Assembly (NCBI RefSeq): GCF_021166585.1
Contig: NZ_JAJOZE010000014.1
Coordinates: forward strand, 1-64,000
Reading direction: 5' to 3'
DNA: 64,000 nt
DNA from: Metabacillus kandeliae
GTDB taxonomy: Bacteria; Bacillota; Bacilli; Bacillales; Bacillaceae
The position numbers and the translations under genes are program-made. This document shows, piece after piece, positions 17,200 through 26,206 of the stretch (position 1 is its first letter; the number at the start of each line of letters is the position of its first letter). Under the pieces are notes generated by a model that was given only the letters and a program-made list of their open reading frames with translations, did not search any database and had not been told where the DNA came from.

Positions 17200-17603
17200 C
17201 GCTCCTCACCTCCGGCAGCAGCCCGCTTATTATATTGGGAATGGCCCAGCCGGAATCCAGACCATGAAAATAAAAGCCCGCCCCATAAACTCAGCAGTAC
17301 ATAAGCCATCGCGGTGCCCCAATTGCCCCCCTGAATGAGTTGAACCGTTTCCACACTAAAAGTAGAAAACGTCGTAAATGAACCGATTAATCCTGTCCCA
17401 ATCCCTGTAACAAGGTGGGGATGCAGCTTATTCAGCCTTGATAAGTAAGCAGTAAACCATCCAAGAATAAATGAGCCGGAAAGGTTAGCCAATAAAGTGG
17501 CGAGCGGGAAAATATAATGCCACGAGGCACCTGTCGCAACGCCTAAATAATAGCGGGCAAGTGCGCCGATGGCACCTGCAAGTCCTATGATAAGATAATT
17601 CAT
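17196..17603 (-). CDS. crcB: Fluoride channel CrcB/Fluc, subunit 1
   Basis: A 135-aa Fluc-family channel subunit with four spans and the motifs [21 protein letters not shown] and [19 protein letters not shown] precedes the ATG. It is the first gene of a two-gene operon and lies directly downstream of a fluoride riboswitch. Confidence 0.96.
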   Translation of the reverse strand: MNYLIIGLAGAIGALARYYLGVATGASWHYIFPLATLLANLSGSFILGWFTAYLSRLNKLHPHLVTGIGTGLIGSFTTFSTFSVETVQLIQGGNWGTAMAYVLLSLWGGLLFSWSGFRLGHSQYNKRAAAGGEER

Positions 17604-17631
17604 GAGTCACCTCTATCTATCAGTATGTACT

Positions 17632-17708
17632 AAAAAAACAGACTCCTACCAGTGGTAACTGGTAGGAGTCATCAGCTGCAAGCGCGTTTATGGCGAACTC
17701 CATCGCCT
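17632..17708 (-). promoter_or_regulatory. Fluoride riboswitch (crcB motif) with overlapping terminator
   Basis: Read on the minus strand, the aptamer begins GGCGATGGAGTTCGCC, continues AAACGCG and GCTGATGACTCCTACC, the conserved crcB-motif segments. The 3' aptamer strand GACTCCTACCAG then pairs with CTGGTAGGAGTC followed by TGTTTTTTT, a classic terminator. Fluoride binding should stop termination and switch on crcB. A TATAAT box (17709-17714, minus) sits immediately upstream. Confidence 0.93.
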
Positions 17709-17863
17709 ATTATAAGTGAATTTATTGTACCAAAGGGTGTTGTTTTTGAAAAGAATTTACAGATAGATCTGCCTTTGCAACCCTTTTCATCCCAAAGCTC
17801 CAGGAGTATAATAAATTTTGAGTTTGTACAAACAGAAAACAAAAGGTTAGGGGATACTGAGGG

Positions 17864-19390
17864 ATGGAGAAATTTTACGATAGCGTTTATCAACTGATTG
17901 TTGAAACATCTGTAAACCTGCCAAAGGATGTCAGAAGAGCGATCCTTCGGGCGAAGCTGAGGGAAAGTGCCGGCACACGCGCTGCTTTGTCCCTTGCAAC
18001 CATTACAAAAAATATTGAAATGGCCGATGACAACATTTCGCCAATCTGCCAGGATACAGGAATGCCGACGTTTAAAATCAAAACACCTGTTGGCACAAAC
18101 CAGCTCGTAATGAAAAAAGAAATTTACCGGGCGATCGAGCAGGCAACAAAGGATGGCAAGCTTCGTCCAAACTCTGTCGATTCCCTGACAGGAGCCAACA
18201 GCGGAGACAACCTCGGCCTTGGGACACCGGTGATTAAATTCGAACAATGGGAAAAAGATTACATTGACGTGCGCCTGATTTTAAAAGGCGGCGGCTGTGA
18301 AAATAAAAACATTCAATACAGTCTGCCATGCGAGCTTGAAGGCCTCGGCCGCGCCGGAAGAGACATGGACGGCATCCGGAAATGCGTTCTGCACTCCGTC
18401 TATCAGGCACAGGGTCAGGGCTGCAGCGCCGGTGTGATCGGAGTAGGCATCGGCGGGGACAGAACAACAGGCTATGAACTGGCGAAAGAACAGCTTTTCA
18501 GAAGTCTTGATGATGTCAATCCCGTTGAAGAGCTCCGCCAGCTTGAGGAGTACATTCTGGAAAACGCCAACAAGCTTGGCATCGGCACAATGGGCTTCGG
18601 CGGCGAAACAACGCTTCTTGGCTGCAAAGCAGGCGCCATTCACCGCATCCCGGCGAGCTTCTTCGTTTCTGTTGCCTACAACTGCTGGGCATACCGCCGT
18701 CTAGGGGTGAAAATCACAGAAGCAACAGGTGAAATTCAGGAGTGGCTTTACCAGGAAGGCGATTCACCGAACTTCTCTGAAAGGACTGCCGTTCAGACGG
18801 AAGCCGGAAGAGAAGTAGTCCTTGAGGCGCCGATCACAGAAGAGCAAATCCGCTCTTTGAAAGTCGGCGATGTGGTGAAAATTAACGGCCTCATGTACAC
18901 GGGCCGCGACGCGATTCACAAATACCTGTCAACAAACGATTCACCGATAGACCTGAACGGCCAGATTATTTACCACTGCGGACCTGTCATGCTGAAGGAC
19001 GAATACGGCACATGGCACGTGAAAGCAGCAGGCCCGACTACAAGCATCAGGGAAGAGCCTTACCAGGGCGACATCATGAAAAAATTCGGCATCCGCGCCG
19101 TAATCGGAAAAGGCGGCATGGGCCCTAAAACCCTTGCAGCACTTGAAGAACATGGCGGCGTGTACCTGAATGCCATCGGAGGAGCCGCCCAGTACTACGC
19201 GGAATGCATACAGGGAGTCGAGGGCGTCGACCTCACTCAATTCGGCATCCCTGAAGCCATGTGGCACCTGCGCGTCAAAGATTTCACAGCTGTTGTCACA
19301 ATGGATTCCCATGGAAACAGCCTTCACAAAGACATCAACCAGAGCTCGCTTGAAAAGCTTGCTGCTTTTAAAGAGCCTGTGTTTAGTTAA
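17864..19390 (+). CDS. fumA: Class I fumarate hydratase
   Basis: A 508-aa single-chain class I fumarase, which interconverts fumarate and malate with an oxygen-sensitive [4Fe-4S] cluster. Likely cluster ligands are Cys62 (ICQDTG), Cys187 (QGCSAG) and Cys274 (AYNCWAY). The N-terminal alpha part spans ~1-290 and the beta part continues to the end (FGIRAVIGKGGMG). Most Bacillus use the class II FumC, so this may be an extra enzyme. A weak TTTTCA-17-TATAAT promoter lies at 17784-17812. Confidence 0.93.
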   Translation: MEKFYDSVYQLIVETSVNLPKDVRRAILRAKLRESAGTRAALSLATITKNIEMADDNISPICQDTGMPTFKIKTPVGTNQLVMKKEIYRAIEQATKDGKLRPNSVDSLTGANSGDNLGLGTPVIKFEQWEKDYIDVRLILKGGGCENKNIQYSLPCELEGLGRAGRDMDGIRKCVLHSVYQAQGQGCSAGVIGVGIGGDRTTGYELAKEQLFRSLDDVNPVEELRQLEEYILENANKLGIGTMGFGGETTLLGCKAGAIHRIPASFFVSVAYNCWAYRRLGVKITEATGEIQEWLYQEGDSPNFSERTAVQTEAGREVVLEAPITEEQIRSLKVGDVVKINGLMYTGRDAIHKYLSTNDSPIDLNGQIIYHCGPVMLKDEYGTWHVKAAGPTTSIREEPYQGDIMKKFGIRAVIGKGGMGPKTLAALEEHGGVYLNAIGGAAQYYAECIQGVEGVDLTQFGIPEAMWHLRVKDFTAVVTMDSHGNSLHKDINQSSLEKLAAFKEPVFS

Positions 19391-19545
19391 TAAGAAAAGC
19401 GGAAGCGCCTGTTCAGCCCCGACAAGCGCTGGAGGAAAATTCCGAAAAGTCCGGGTTTGACTTTTTGGGATTTTTCGAAGCGACTCAGATCGGGCTAGGC
19501 GCTGGAGCTGGACAAATCAACTTCTGAAAATCAGGTAGCTAAGTC
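19391..19545 (+). repeat. ~150-bp interspersed repeat with GCGGAAGCGCCTG end
   Basis: Begins AGAAAAGCGGAAGCGCCTG, includes TTCAGCCCCGACAAGCGCTG, a hairpin around TCCGAAAAGTCC / GGGATTTTTCGA, and ends GATTTTCAG region. The reverse complement lies at 44380-44534. It follows a gene stop in both places and can fold strongly. Confidence 0.85.
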
Positions 19546-19565
19546 TACATATTAATTCTGAAATT

Positions 19566-19603
19566 ATAGAGAAGCCGCTATCCTTGGGATGGCGGTTTTT
19601 TAT
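19566..19603 (+). terminator. Hairpin terminator
   Basis: AAGCCGCTATCC / GGATGGCGGTTTTTT; it probably ends the fumarase transcript after the repeat. Confidence 0.75.
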
Positions 19604-19745
19604 GGTTTTGAAAACTGGCTGTTGATTCATAAAAAAGAGGCGAAAACAGTTAGAAATGCTACCTTTTTTGGCTTTTAGAGGTCATTATAGGTGCTCTAGA
19701 GGGGAATGATAGCAAAAAAAGTATGAACTGAAGGCCAAATAAGGC

Positions 19746-19945
19746 GTTTATATGCAGGTTTCGCGGATTTATTTGCAGGTTCCGGAATTTTATTTGCAGG
19801 TTTTGGAAATTTATATGCGGGTTTCGGAAATTTATCTGCAGCTTGAACTGTTTACATGCGGCTGGTGAGCTTTGCATGCGGGAACTCAGTTTTATATGCG
19901 GCTTGCAGGCTTTAAATGCGGAATCACAACTTTATATGAAGCCGC
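19746..19945. repeat. 20-21-bp-period TTTATATGCRGG array
   Basis: Ten units with core TTTATATGC(A/G)GG. The TGC starts at 19753, 19774, 19795, 19816, 19837, 19857, 19877, 19897, 19917 and 19937, so the pitch is 21 then 20 bp. The cores are conserved and the ~9-nt spacers vary. The region 19391-20027 has no gene. Confidence 0.92.
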
Positions 19946-20027
19946 CCTCCCATCCCAAATGGAAACAATTTCAAGTATCAATAATCCTCTCTTACTAACA
20001 CTAACGTAAGCAACGTGATTAGGAGAG

Positions 20028-20822
20028 ATGATGATGAAAAAATGGCTGCTGATTCCATTGACTGCCCTGATATTCCTGTTCCCGACGCTTGCCGCAGGCG
20101 AGGTTTCGAACCGCCCTGTACACTGGGGATTTTCGAAAAGCCGGAACCATCAGACGCCTGTCGCAGGCCAGATGCTGGATCAAATGATTGCAAAATACGG
20201 TTCATTTTATACAGGGGATACGTCTAAAAAGGACATCTACCTGACTTTTGATAACGGATATGAAAAAGGATACACAGGGAAAATTCTTGATGTGCTGAAA
20301 AAGCACCAGGTGCCTGCCACCTTTTTTGTAACCGGCCATTATTTAAACGATCAGCCAGAGCTTGTGAAACGGATGGTAAAAGAAGGCCATATTATCGGCA
20401 ACCACTCGTGGCATCATCCGGATATGACGCAAATCAGCGATGAGCGTCTAAAGGAAGAGCTTGAATCTGTCCGCGTGAAAACGGAGGATCTGACAGGCCA
20501 AAAAGGCATGAAGTACCTGCGGCCGCCAAGAGGCATTTTCAGTGAAAGAGTTCTGGCGGAGAGCAAAAAACTCGGGTATGATACTGTCTTCTGGTCCCTT
20601 GCTTTTGTGGATTGGAAAACCGATCAGCAGCGGGGCTGGAAATATGCGTACGACAATATGATGAACCAGATCCACCCTGGAGCGATCCTTTTGCTTCATA
20701 CTGTTTCAAAGGACAATGCTGAAGCGCTGGACATAGCTGTTACAGATCTTGAAAAGCAGGGCTACCGCTTTAAAAGCCTTGATGATTTAATGATGAAAAA
20801 GCATTTTCCGAAATCCCTTTGA
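20028..20822 (+). CDS. pdaA: N-acetylmuramic acid deacetylase PdaA
   Basis: A polysaccharide deacetylase of carbohydrate esterase family 4 (264 aa from the first of three consecutive ATG codons; the third, 20034, is best spaced from AGGAG). It has a signal peptide. Catalytic motifs are TFDNG, the zinc-site HSWHHPD, RPPRG and LLHT. PdaA removes N-acetyl from muramic acid, the step to muramic delta-lactam in spore cortex. The NWGF-like start of the mature protein (HWGFSKSRNHQTP) is PdaA-specific. Confidence 0.94.
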   Translation: MMMKKWLLIPLTALIFLFPTLAAGEVSNRPVHWGFSKSRNHQTPVAGQMLDQMIAKYGSFYTGDTSKKDIYLTFDNGYEKGYTGKILDVLKKHQVPATFFVTGHYLNDQPELVKRMVKEGHIIGNHSWHHPDMTQISDERLKEELESVRVKTEDLTGQKGMKYLRPPRGIFSERVLAESKKLGYDTVFWSLAFVDWKTDQQRGWKYAYDNMMNQIHPGAILLLHTVSKDNAEALDIAVTDLEKQGYRFKSLDDLMMKKHFPKSL

Positions 20823-20847
20823 TCTTAGCATCGAAGGGATTTTTCAT
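20812..20847 (+). terminator. Intrinsic terminator of pdaA
   Basis: AAATCCCTT / AAGGGATTTTT hairpin overlapping the stop codon. Confidence 0.8.
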
Positions 20848-20901
20848 TCCCAAAATGATATAATACAAACACTATGACAAGATAAAGGGTGTTCGAAAGC
20901 C

Positions 20902-21780
20902 ATGTGGGAAGAACAAATTGCGGTTGTACCGCCTTATTATTTTGAAAAAGTGCTTGACCGATTGTCGCTTGACCCTCTTTCAGCAGTAGATCTCGAAGAA
21001 AAGAGCATACGCGTCCCGTTAAGAGACAAAGAAAGTGCTCCTCATGTGATCAAAGTAAAAGCGGTGGGAACAGCAGCAGAGCCGCAATTTGAAGTAACAG
21101 GGAAAGACCCTTCATTTAAAGAAGCAGCCATTGCCGAAATTCGGCGGATTTTTCAATGGGATGTGCCGCTTGCTGACATTCAGCAGCACTTCAGCAGTTC
21201 CATGCTTTCAAAAATTTTCGAGGAACATGAAGGAACCCCTTTGATCCTTGATTTCAGCCTTTATGCAAGCCTGATGAGATGCATCATTCATCAGCAGCTT
21301 AACCTGGCTTTTGCCCAGGTGCTGACAGAACGGTTCGTGCACCAATTTGGAGAATGCGTTGACGGCGTCTGGTTTTTCCCGTCTCCTGAAACAGCTGCAG
21401 AAATTGAAGTGCAGCAGCTGCGGGACCTGCAGTTCAGCGGCAGAAAAGCAGAGTATGTGATCGATACGTCGAAGCTGATTGCATCCGGTGAGATTGATTT
21501 GGAAAAAATGAAGCATGAAAGCAATGAGGAGATCATGAAAAAGCTGATCAAGGTCAGGGGCATCGGCGCTTGGACCGTGCAGAACATCCTGCTGTTCGGG
21601 CTTGGCCGCCAGAACCTTTTTCCGCTCGCTGACGTCGGCATCCAAAATGCATTAAAGCAGGTGTACGGCATGGAGAAAAAGCCGACAGCTGAGGAGATGG
21701 AAGAGCTCAGCAAAGACTGGCATCCTTATCTCAGCTATGCGTCTCTTTACTTATGGAGAAGCATTGAAAAGAAAAAATAA
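20902..21780 (+). CDS. yfjP: DNA-3-methyladenine glycosylase II (AlkA/YfjP type)
   Basis: A 292-aa HhH-GPD base-excision glycosylase. The helix-hairpin-helix LIKVRGIGAWTVQN and the catalytic Asp in PLADVG lie near residues 212-245. It removes alkylated bases from DNA. The gene order pdaA-yfjP-yfjO matches B. subtilis. The next gene begins 30 bp downstream and may be co-transcribed. Confidence 0.92.
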   Translation: MWEEQIAVVPPYYFEKVLDRLSLDPLSAVDLEEKSIRVPLRDKESAPHVIKVKAVGTAAEPQFEVTGKDPSFKEAAIAEIRRIFQWDVPLADIQQHFSSSMLSKIFEEHEGTPLILDFSLYASLMRCIIHQQLNLAFAQVLTERFVHQFGECVDGVWFFPSPETAAEIEVQQLRDLQFSGRKAEYVIDTSKLIASGEIDLEKMKHESNEEIMKKLIKVRGIGAWTVQNILLFGLGRQNLFPLADVGIQNALKQVYGMEKKPTAEEMEELSKDWHPYLSYASLYLWRSIEKKK

Positions 21781-21810
21781 GAGCGTTACAAACAGAACGG
21801 AGCGTTAACC

Positions 21811-23199
21811 ATGGCAGCAGGCAACAAACAAAACGGCATTACCATTTCACAGGGACAGACTTTTCCCTTAACAATAAAAAGACTCGGCATTAACGGAGAA
21901 GGCGTCGGCTATTTTAAAAAGCAGGTTGTCTTTGTTCCAGGCGCACTGCCTGATGAAGAGGTTGTAGTCGAAGCAACAAAGATTCATCAAAAGTTTGCAG
22001 AAGCAAAGGTGAAAAAAGTAAGGAAATCTTCCGCTCACCGCGTCACAGCGCCTTGCCCGTATTTCGGCAAATGCGGAGGCTGCCAGCTGCAGCACCTTGA
22101 TTACAAGGAACAGCTCAGGCAGAAGCGCGATATTATCATTCAGTCACTTGAGCGCCATACAAAGCTGAACCCTGCGTCCCTTGATATCAGGGAAACGATC
22201 GGCATGGAAGTTCCGTGGGAATACCGGAACAAGAGCCAGTTCCAGGCAGGCGACAAAAATGGGGAAACCATCGTTGGATTGTACGGGCTGAATTCCCACC
22301 AGCTGGTCGCCATCGACCATTGCATGGTGCAAACCCCTGCGACAGATAAAGTCACACAGGGCATCAAGCAGATCCTGAAGGATTTCAGCATCCCGCCATA
22401 CAATGAAAGAAAGCGGACAGGCCTTATCCGGACAGTTGTTACAAGGGCTGGCATTCAAACAGGACAAGTTCAGGTCGTGCTGATTACTGCTCAAAAAGAA
22501 ATACCAAGAAAAAAGCTGATTATCGAAGAGATCAAGAAACGCTATCCCGAAGTCGTTTCGATCGTTCAAAACATTAACGGCGTTAAAACTTCAGCCGTAT
22601 TCGGCGAAGAAACCGTGCACCTTGAAGGGGAAACCTTTATTCAGGAAACTCTTGGCAACCTGCAGTTTGAACTCTCTGCAAGAGCCTTTTTCCAGCTCAA
22701 CCCAAGCCAGACCGTAAAGCTGTACGACGAAATCAAAAAAGCAGCTGTGCTCACAGGAAGCGAAAAAGTAGTTGACGCCTATTGCGGCGTCGGTACAATT
22801 GGGATGTGGCTTGCGGACGGTGCGAAGGAAATCAGGGGAATGGACACTATCCCGGCATCCATTGAAGACGCCAAAAAAAATGCCGCCAAGCATGGTGTGA
22901 AAGAAGCCAAATACGTAACAGGAACAGCGGAAAACTGGCTCCCAAAATGGGTCAAAGAAGGCTTTCGGCCTGACGTCGTTGTCGTCGACCCGCCAAGAAC
23001 CGGCTGTGACAGAAAGCTGCTTGACACAATCAAACAGGTAAAGCCAAAAACCTTTGTTTACACATCCTGCAATCCATCTACACTTGCAAAAGATATACAG
23101 GAGCTGTCAAAGCACTACAAAGTGGAGTACATCCAGCCGTTTGACATGTTCCCGCATACTGCGCATGTGGAAAGTGTTGCGAAGCTTGTGCTGAAATAG
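21811..23199 (+). CDS. rlmD: 23S rRNA (uracil-C5)-methyltransferase, RlmD/YfjO type
   Basis: A 462-aa RumA-family SAM-dependent methyltransferase. An N-terminal TRAM domain (~15-75) is followed by an iron-sulfur motif with Cys82, Cys88 and Cys91 ([10 protein letters not shown]), then the methyltransferase domain with the SAM loop [12 protein letters not shown] and catalytic Cys in [12 protein letters not shown]. It methylates a specific uracil of 23S rRNA; which position cannot be read from sequence. A repeat of the GGAAGCA type overlaps its stop. Confidence 0.93.
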   Translation: MAAGNKQNGITISQGQTFPLTIKRLGINGEGVGYFKKQVVFVPGALPDEEVVVEATKIHQKFAEAKVKKVRKSSAHRVTAPCPYFGKCGGCQLQHLDYKEQLRQKRDIIIQSLERHTKLNPASLDIRETIGMEVPWEYRNKSQFQAGDKNGETIVGLYGLNSHQLVAIDHCMVQTPATDKVTQGIKQILKDFSIPPYNERKRTGLIRTVVTRAGIQTGQVQVVLITAQKEIPRKKLIIEEIKKRYPEVVSIVQNINGVKTSAVFGEETVHLEGETFIQETLGNLQFELSARAFFQLNPSQTVKLYDEIKKAAVLTGSEKVVDAYCGVGTIGMWLADGAKEIRGMDTIPASIEDAKKNAAKHGVKEAKYVTGTAENWLPKWVKEGFRPDVVVVDPPRTGCDRKLLDTIKQVKPKTFVYTSCNPSTLAKDIQELSKHYKVEYIQPFDMFPHTAHVESVAKLVLK

Positions 23200-23229
23200 G
23201 AAGCACAGGGACGGTTCTCATGCTTCCTA
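23198..23229 (-). repeat. REP-like GGAAGCA...GGACGG...TGCTTCC hairpin
   Basis: GGAAGCA and TGCTTCC form a stem around GGGACGGTTCTC. It is inverted relative to the copies at 24022-24054 and 28381-28412. Confidence 0.8.
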
Positions 23230-23298
23230 GCAGGTGTTTTCCTTACCTCCCCAGAATATTGTTAATGATAATAAATGACATAGAAAAGGGGCTGTGGT

Positions 23299-23961
23299 AT
23301 GAAATATCTCCTTACATCTGCAGGCATTAAGAACAAGAGCATTCACAACGCATTAGCTGAGATGCTGGACAAGCCGATTTCTGAGGCCAGTGCTCTATGC
23401 ATTCCTACTGCCGGGTACGCTAATCCGAACGGTGCGCGTAACTCATGGCTGTTCATCAGCGGACAGGCTGGAACACCGATGTGCGAGCTGGGCTGGAAGT
23501 CGATGGGGGTGCTTGAGCTCACTGCGCTGCCAAGCATTGATCAAGAGCTTTGGGTTACGATGGTAAAAGAGACCGATGTCCTGCTTGTCAACGGCGGTGA
23601 CCCCCTGTACCTGAACTACTGGATGCAGCAGTCCGGATTCGCTGACCTCTTGCCGTCGCTTGATACAGTCTATGTCGGTTTGAGTGCAGGAAGCATGGTG
23701 ATGGCTCCGCGCATCGGGGAATTCTTTGTCGGCTGGACTCCGCCTGAGGGCGGCGACGAAACGCTGGGTATAGTCGACTTTGCCATTTTCCCGCATTTGG
23801 ATCACGAGATGCTGCCGTATAACACGATGGCATACGCAGAAAAGTGGGCCGCCGATATGAAGGGTCCGGCCTATGCTATTGATGACGAAACAGCCATCAA
23901 AGTTATCGACGGCGCAGTCGAAGTAGTCTCGGAAGGGCACTGGAAACAGTTTTCGATTTGA
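23299..23961 (+). CDS. Peptidase S51 (dipeptidase E-like)
   Basis: A 220-aa peptidase S51 protein. The nucleophile Ser is in GLSAGSM (~residue 130), preceded by the NGGDP motif. Family members cleave Asp-X dipeptides or act as cyanophycinases. AAAGGGG precedes the ATG. The gene is bracketed by inverted REP-like hairpins and stands alone. Confidence 0.88.
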   Translation: MKYLLTSAGIKNKSIHNALAEMLDKPISEASALCIPTAGYANPNGARNSWLFISGQAGTPMCELGWKSMGVLELTALPSIDQELWVTMVKETDVLLVNGGDPLYLNYWMQQSGFADLLPSLDTVYVGLSAGSMVMAPRIGEFFVGWTPPEGGDETLGIVDFAIFPHLDHEMLPYNTMAYAEKWAADMKGPAYAIDDETAIKVIDGAVEVVSEGHWKQFSI

Positions 23962-24055
23962 TATTTTTCCATGAAAAAAGCAGAAACCCATGCGGTCTCT
24001 GCTTTTTTAGTTATTTAATATAGGGGAAGCGGAAGAACCGTCCCCATGCTTCCTG
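23961..24055 (+). repeat. ~95-bp direct repeat, left copy (terminator plus REP-like hairpin)
   Basis: ATTTTTCC(A/G)T, AAAAGCAGA(A/G)ACCCAT, TCTG(C)TTTTTTAGTTATTTAATAT, then GGAAGC...AGAACCGTCCCC and ATGCTTCCT align with 28311-28412. It includes an intrinsic terminator (AGCAGA / TCTGCTTTTTT) for the S51 gene. The remainder of 24056-24354 is AT-rich without a gene. Confidence 0.85.
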
Positions 24056-24240
24056 AAATTATTTTAAAAAACTAATTTAAAAACTTACTTATTCTAAAAT
24101 CCCCTTTAACAACATGATTTTTCTTCTGTTTATAAAATACCCTGGTATGAATGCCAATTTTTTTCTTTTAAGTATAATGTTAAGATCGGAATTGACTTTT
24201 ATCACCAATTTCGTTTAATAGCCTCCTAATTTTAAAAATG

Positions 24241-24268
24241 AATATCTTTCCAATTGAATTATACAAAT
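24241..24268 (+). promoter_or_regulatory. Possible SigE-type promoter of the Cys-rich pair
   Basis: ATATC and TATACAAAT are separated by ~13 bp, loosely fitting a mother-cell sigma-E promoter. This is weak evidence. Confidence 0.25.
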
Positions 24269-24354
24269 AAAGTTATTTGACTAGTACACCAAACCATTCC
24301 AACTGTTAATTGGTGAATAAACTATTTGTATCTTTTTAGAAGGGAGGGAATTTT

Positions 24355-25212
24355 GTGCCTTGTTCCTGTGATAATACCTCATTGAAGCCTATTAATATTG
24401 TTTTTCCGGTTCCTAGATGTGTTAGCCGCATCGGAACTCCGGAAGTTTTGACGAGCTGCGCTGACATTGCGTGTACATCAGGATCCTGCGAACAATCTGT
24501 CACCTTTGAAGTGTGTCCGAATGATCCAGCATCAGAAGTGACCTGTCCTGTTACCGTCTATACACTTACCTTAACAGGAGAAACGGAATTTATCGTGCAA
24601 GTTCCTGTTTTTGGACAGGGAAGCTGCACTTTGCCGGCATTTCTTACTTTTCCGTTTACCATCAATATTGGAACGCAAACTTGTTTCTACTGCAGTCCTC
24701 AAACCTGTCCAACCAATTTTTGTACTCTATTATCCATAGAGAATCTTGCCATTACGTTTGATTTGGCTACTCATACCCTCAGAGTTGCAGGCATGCCGGT
24801 ATTTAATTGTCCCGCTTTTGATGACGCTTGTGTATTGACAAGAGGCTACTATGCCAACCATCCTGACGTTTCGCAGCAGCTCTTGTCCCAGGCCGGAGGT
24901 CAAATCGTTCTTGGCACAGATAGCCAAGGGTTCAGTTTTACCGTTACATCTCAAAATATTATAGACGTACTCAGCGGGAGAGTGCCTGGACGGCCATCAC
25001 CGCAATATCAGCAGCTCTATACACAGCTTCTAACAGCCAACTTAAACGTGCTAAACGGTGCTGGATGTTCTTTTGCAGAGTCAGTTATCAATTCCGCTAA
25101 TGTATTCCTATCAAATCCGGTCCAAAATAATCCGCAGGCTTCTGCGATTCAGCAGCAGCTCGCCCAATATAATGAAGGCGATGCTGCGGGATGCCCGGGA
25201 CACTGTCCATAA
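24355..25212 (+). CDS. Cysteine-rich two-domain protein, possible spore-surface component
   Basis: A 285-aa protein starting at GTG behind GGGAGGGA. It has about 18 cysteines, no signal peptide and no membrane segment. Residues 1-150 form a beta-rich domain (CSCDN start, then VTFEVC, LTFPFTINIGTQTC) shared with the next gene. Residues ~157-285 form a second domain with TRGYYANHPDV and a closing CPGHC, recalling the GYWKNHP domain of some surface proteins. Many disulphides without export suggest a spore coat or appendage protein. I do not recognise a named family. Confidence 0.75.
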   Translation: MPCSCDNTSLKPINIVFPVPRCVSRIGTPEVLTSCADIACTSGSCEQSVTFEVCPNDPASEVTCPVTVYTLTLTGETEFIVQVPVFGQGSCTLPAFLTFPFTINIGTQTCFYCSPQTCPTNFCTLLSIENLAITFDLATHTLRVAGMPVFNCPAFDDACVLTRGYYANHPDVSQQLLSQAGGQIVLGTDSQGFSFTVTSQNIIDVLSGRVPGRPSPQYQQLYTQLLTANLNVLNGAGCSFAESVINSANVFLSNPVQNNPQASAIQQQLAQYNEGDAAGCPGHCP

Positions 25213-25264
25213 ACAGAATCCCTTAGCGAATGGAAATTTTAAAATGAAAAGGGTTGAAAAACAA

Positions 25265-25744
25265 ATGTGTGATCCAGCCTGTACTTGCGTGAATACTCCT
25301 TTGTCTCCTATTAATTTAACGTTCTCCGCTCCAACCTGTGTGAGAGAAATTGGAACGCCGACTTTAAATGTGAGCTGCGCAAATATTGAGTGTACTCCGG
25401 GGAACTGCACCCAAAATGTCACTTTTGAGGTTTGCCCTGGCACTCCATCTTCAGAGATTACGTGTGAGGTCTCAGTTTACACGCTGACATTTACAGGATT
25501 TAAGGAGTTTATTTTACAGGTGCCTGTCTTTGATGATGTAGGATGTACGCTGCCTCCATTCCTGACTTTCCAATTTGACATCAATATTGGCACACAGACT
25601 TGCTATTATTGCAGTGCTCAAGAGTGCCCTGCAAGCAGCTGCACTTTGCTCTCTATCGAAGATCTCACAGTCACATTCAATTCTGGTTCTCACGAGATTA
25701 CGGTTACGGGGCAGCCAGTTTTTAATTGTCCACCGTCAGCATAA
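25265..25744 (+). CDS. Cysteine-rich paralogue, N-terminal domain only
   Basis: A 159-aa protein paralogous to residues 1-152 of the preceding protein (shared VTFEVCP, VYTLT, FILQVPVF, FDINIGTQTCYYC, PVFNCP) but lacking the second domain. It holds about 15 cysteines and begins MCDPACTC. The ATG at 25265 is preceded by AAAAGGG; another ATG at 25244 is possible. It lies 52 bp after its partner, so the pair is probably one operon that arose by duplication. Confidence 0.75.
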   Translation: MCDPACTCVNTPLSPINLTFSAPTCVREIGTPTLNVSCANIECTPGNCTQNVTFEVCPGTPSSEITCEVSVYTLTFTGFKEFILQVPVFDDVGCTLPPFLTFQFDINIGTQTCYYCSAQECPASSCTLLSIEDLTVTFNSGSHEITVTGQPVFNCPPSA

Positions 25745-25779
25745 AACAAAAGCCGTTTGAAACTTAAAAAGTACAAGTA

Positions 25780-25813
25780 AAAAAATCTCCCAAAATGCGG
25801 AGATTTCTTTTTT
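25780..25813. terminator. Bidirectional terminator
   Basis: AAATCTCCC / GGAGATTTCTTTTTT hairpin serving the Cys-rich pair and the converging small gene. Confidence 0.75.
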
Positions 25814-25821
25814 TATTGCTT

Positions 25822-26043
25822 TTAGTTGAAAAAGTCTTTTACTCTCTTAAAAAAACTTTTCTTTTTCCTGGAGCGATTGCTGTCTTGCGGATGATGTGTT
25901 TCTTTCCCTTGTGCTGCTGCCGGAGCAGGAACGTCAGCGGCAACCCGCCCTCTTATCGCGTTATTTTTATCACCGCATCCACATCCGGCCTTTTTTATTT
26001 TAAATTCCTGCTGCTGCGGAATTTTGCTGCCTGTCTCCATCAT
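25822..26043 (-). CDS. Small CGCG-motif basic protein (73 aa)
   Basis: The start is placed at Met-Met-Glu-Thr (26043 or 26040) because GAGGGAGGGA lies just upstream, inside a longer open frame. The product has a central GCGCG pair of cysteines, an Ala/Pro linker and a very basic C-terminus (RKKKSFFKRVKDFF), which could bind membranes or nucleic acid. It converges on the Cys-rich pair. I do not recognise it. Confidence 0.6.
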   Translation of the reverse strand: MMETGSKIPQQQEFKIKKAGCGCGDKNNAIRGRVAADVPAPAAAQGKETHHPQDSNRSRKKKSFFKRVKDFFN

Positions 26044-26206
26044 TCTTCCCTCCCTCATTCTTCATATATTTATATGAAGAAAAAATGGAAGAGTATAGAC
26101 AAACGTTCCTGCCCATCCATGGAAAGCTTTACACGCCTATAGAGATTAAAATGAAGAAATCGAACTTAAAAATACTGACAATGACAGGCTCTGGCGTATT
26201 AAAAAT

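Noticed and set aside
19659..19877. 72-codon minus-strand frame rich in LQINF/HIN repeats
   Set aside because: Same artefact: translation of the 20-21-bp array.
24355..25744. Direct assignment of the Cys-rich pair as Ena1-type (DUF3992) appendage proteins
   Set aside because: N-terminal Cys motifs are similar in spirit, but I could not align the cores; stated only as a hypothesis.
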